From: Caulifigura coniformis
Lineage (GTDB): Bacteria; Planctomycetota; Planctomycetia; Planctomycetales; Planctomycetaceae
Direction of reading: 5' to 3'
Assembly (NCBI RefSeq): GCF_007745175.1
Contig: NZ_CP036271.1
Location: forward strand, 6,088,314-6,152,313
DNA: 64,000 bases
The notes beneath the pieces were generated by a model. That model did not search any database and was not told the origin of the DNA. It was given only the letters and a program-made list of their open reading frames with translations. A program made the position numbers and the translations under genes. Shown piece by piece: positions 63,888 through 64,000 of this stretch (position 1 is the stretch's first letter; each line of letters begins with the position of its first letter).

Positions 63888-64000
63888 ATGCACGAGGTGA
63901 CCCAAATCCTGGCGGCGATCGATGCGGGCGATTCACAGGCGGCACAGCAATTGATGCCGCTGGTGTATGACGAGCTGCGCCGGCTGGCGGCGGTCCGAAT
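63888..64000 (+). CDS. ECF-type sigma factor (partial)
   Basis: The first 37 residues are present. MHEVTQILAAIDAGDSQAAQ is followed by LMPLVYDELRRLAAVR, the start of region 2 in the planctomycete ECF subfamily (the LxxLVYxELRRLA signature). The rest lies beyond the window. Confidence 0.85.
   Translation, partial: MHEVTQILAAIDAGDSQAAQQLMPLVYDELRRLAAVR

Overview
The window is GC-rich bacterial DNA from a planctomycete. The evidence is a DUF1559 prepilin-like protein with the H-X9-DG C-terminal motif, secreted proteins carrying an LEDRTLLA (LEPR-XLL-type) N-terminal motif, ELWxxDGT-repeat/cadherin giant proteins, several ECF sigma factors, and eukaryote-like Ser/Thr kinases fused to WD40 repeats behind a short zinc ribbon. 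No rRNA, tRNA, CRISPR array or prophage was recognised. Genus is not determined. All similarity statements come from reading the translations, not from a database search.

Layout. 1-1381 (minus): a DUF1559 prepilin-like protein and the start of a small lipoprotein. 1382-2447: non-coding, holding two copies of a ~95-bp repeat with terminal inverted repeats. 2448-6873 (plus): a coupled three-gene operon of a heparinase II/III-like polysaccharide lyase and two amidohydrolase-2 proteins, the second apparently without its metal ligands. 6924-14029 (plus): a heavy-metal RND efflux operon (small Cys/His-rich exported protein, adaptor, CusA/CzcA-type pump, TolC-type lipoprotein). 14086-14736 (minus): a protein of three HNH-associated DNA-binding repeats with no nuclease. 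15060-20924 (plus): a ~1,950-residue surface protein of ELWxxDGT propeller repeats followed by ten cadherin-like domains. 21064-28217: an XRE-cupin regulator, divergent PhoD-type phosphatase, then a phosphonate-catabolism operon (phosphonoacetate hydrolase, OPA/MFS transporter, HpnZ-type alcohol dehydrogenase, phosphonoacetaldehyde dehydrogenase). 28463-31803: GTPase Der, an exported amidohydrolase and an SDR oxidoreductase. 32066-35434: a ~1,120-residue protein that may be a PPi-type PEP carboxykinase. 35483-37069 (minus): a secreted propeller-like protein.

37535-40417 (minus) is a nitrogen cluster in the order amtB, a Fis-type HTH protein, glnK/B, glnK/B. The HTH protein's N-terminus resembles parts of P-II, which makes it the most unusual regulatory gene here. 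A LysR (NhaR-like) gene follows at 40845, then a minus-strand TetR / RND adaptor / HAE1-type RND pump operon (41835-47351) with two candidate operator palindromes, and a divergent FabF-type ketosynthase at 47637.

49115-62306 is a signalling island. Two paralogous kinases (zinc ribbon, Ser/Thr kinase, TM segment, WD40-like sensor) flank a secreted protein of unknown function, an ECF sigma factor, an FHA-kinase and an exported coiled-coil protein. An IS3-family remnant with an intact -1 frameshift heptamer but a truncated orfB lies at 62601-63448, and the window ends in the start of another ECF sigma factor.

Strongest leads: the P-II-like/Fis protein in the amtB cluster; the phosphonate operon with HpnZ but no transaminase, suggesting 2-hydroxyethylphosphonate as a substrate; the candidate PPi-PEPCK; the paired zinc-ribbon receptor kinases; and the 95-bp inverted-repeat element.
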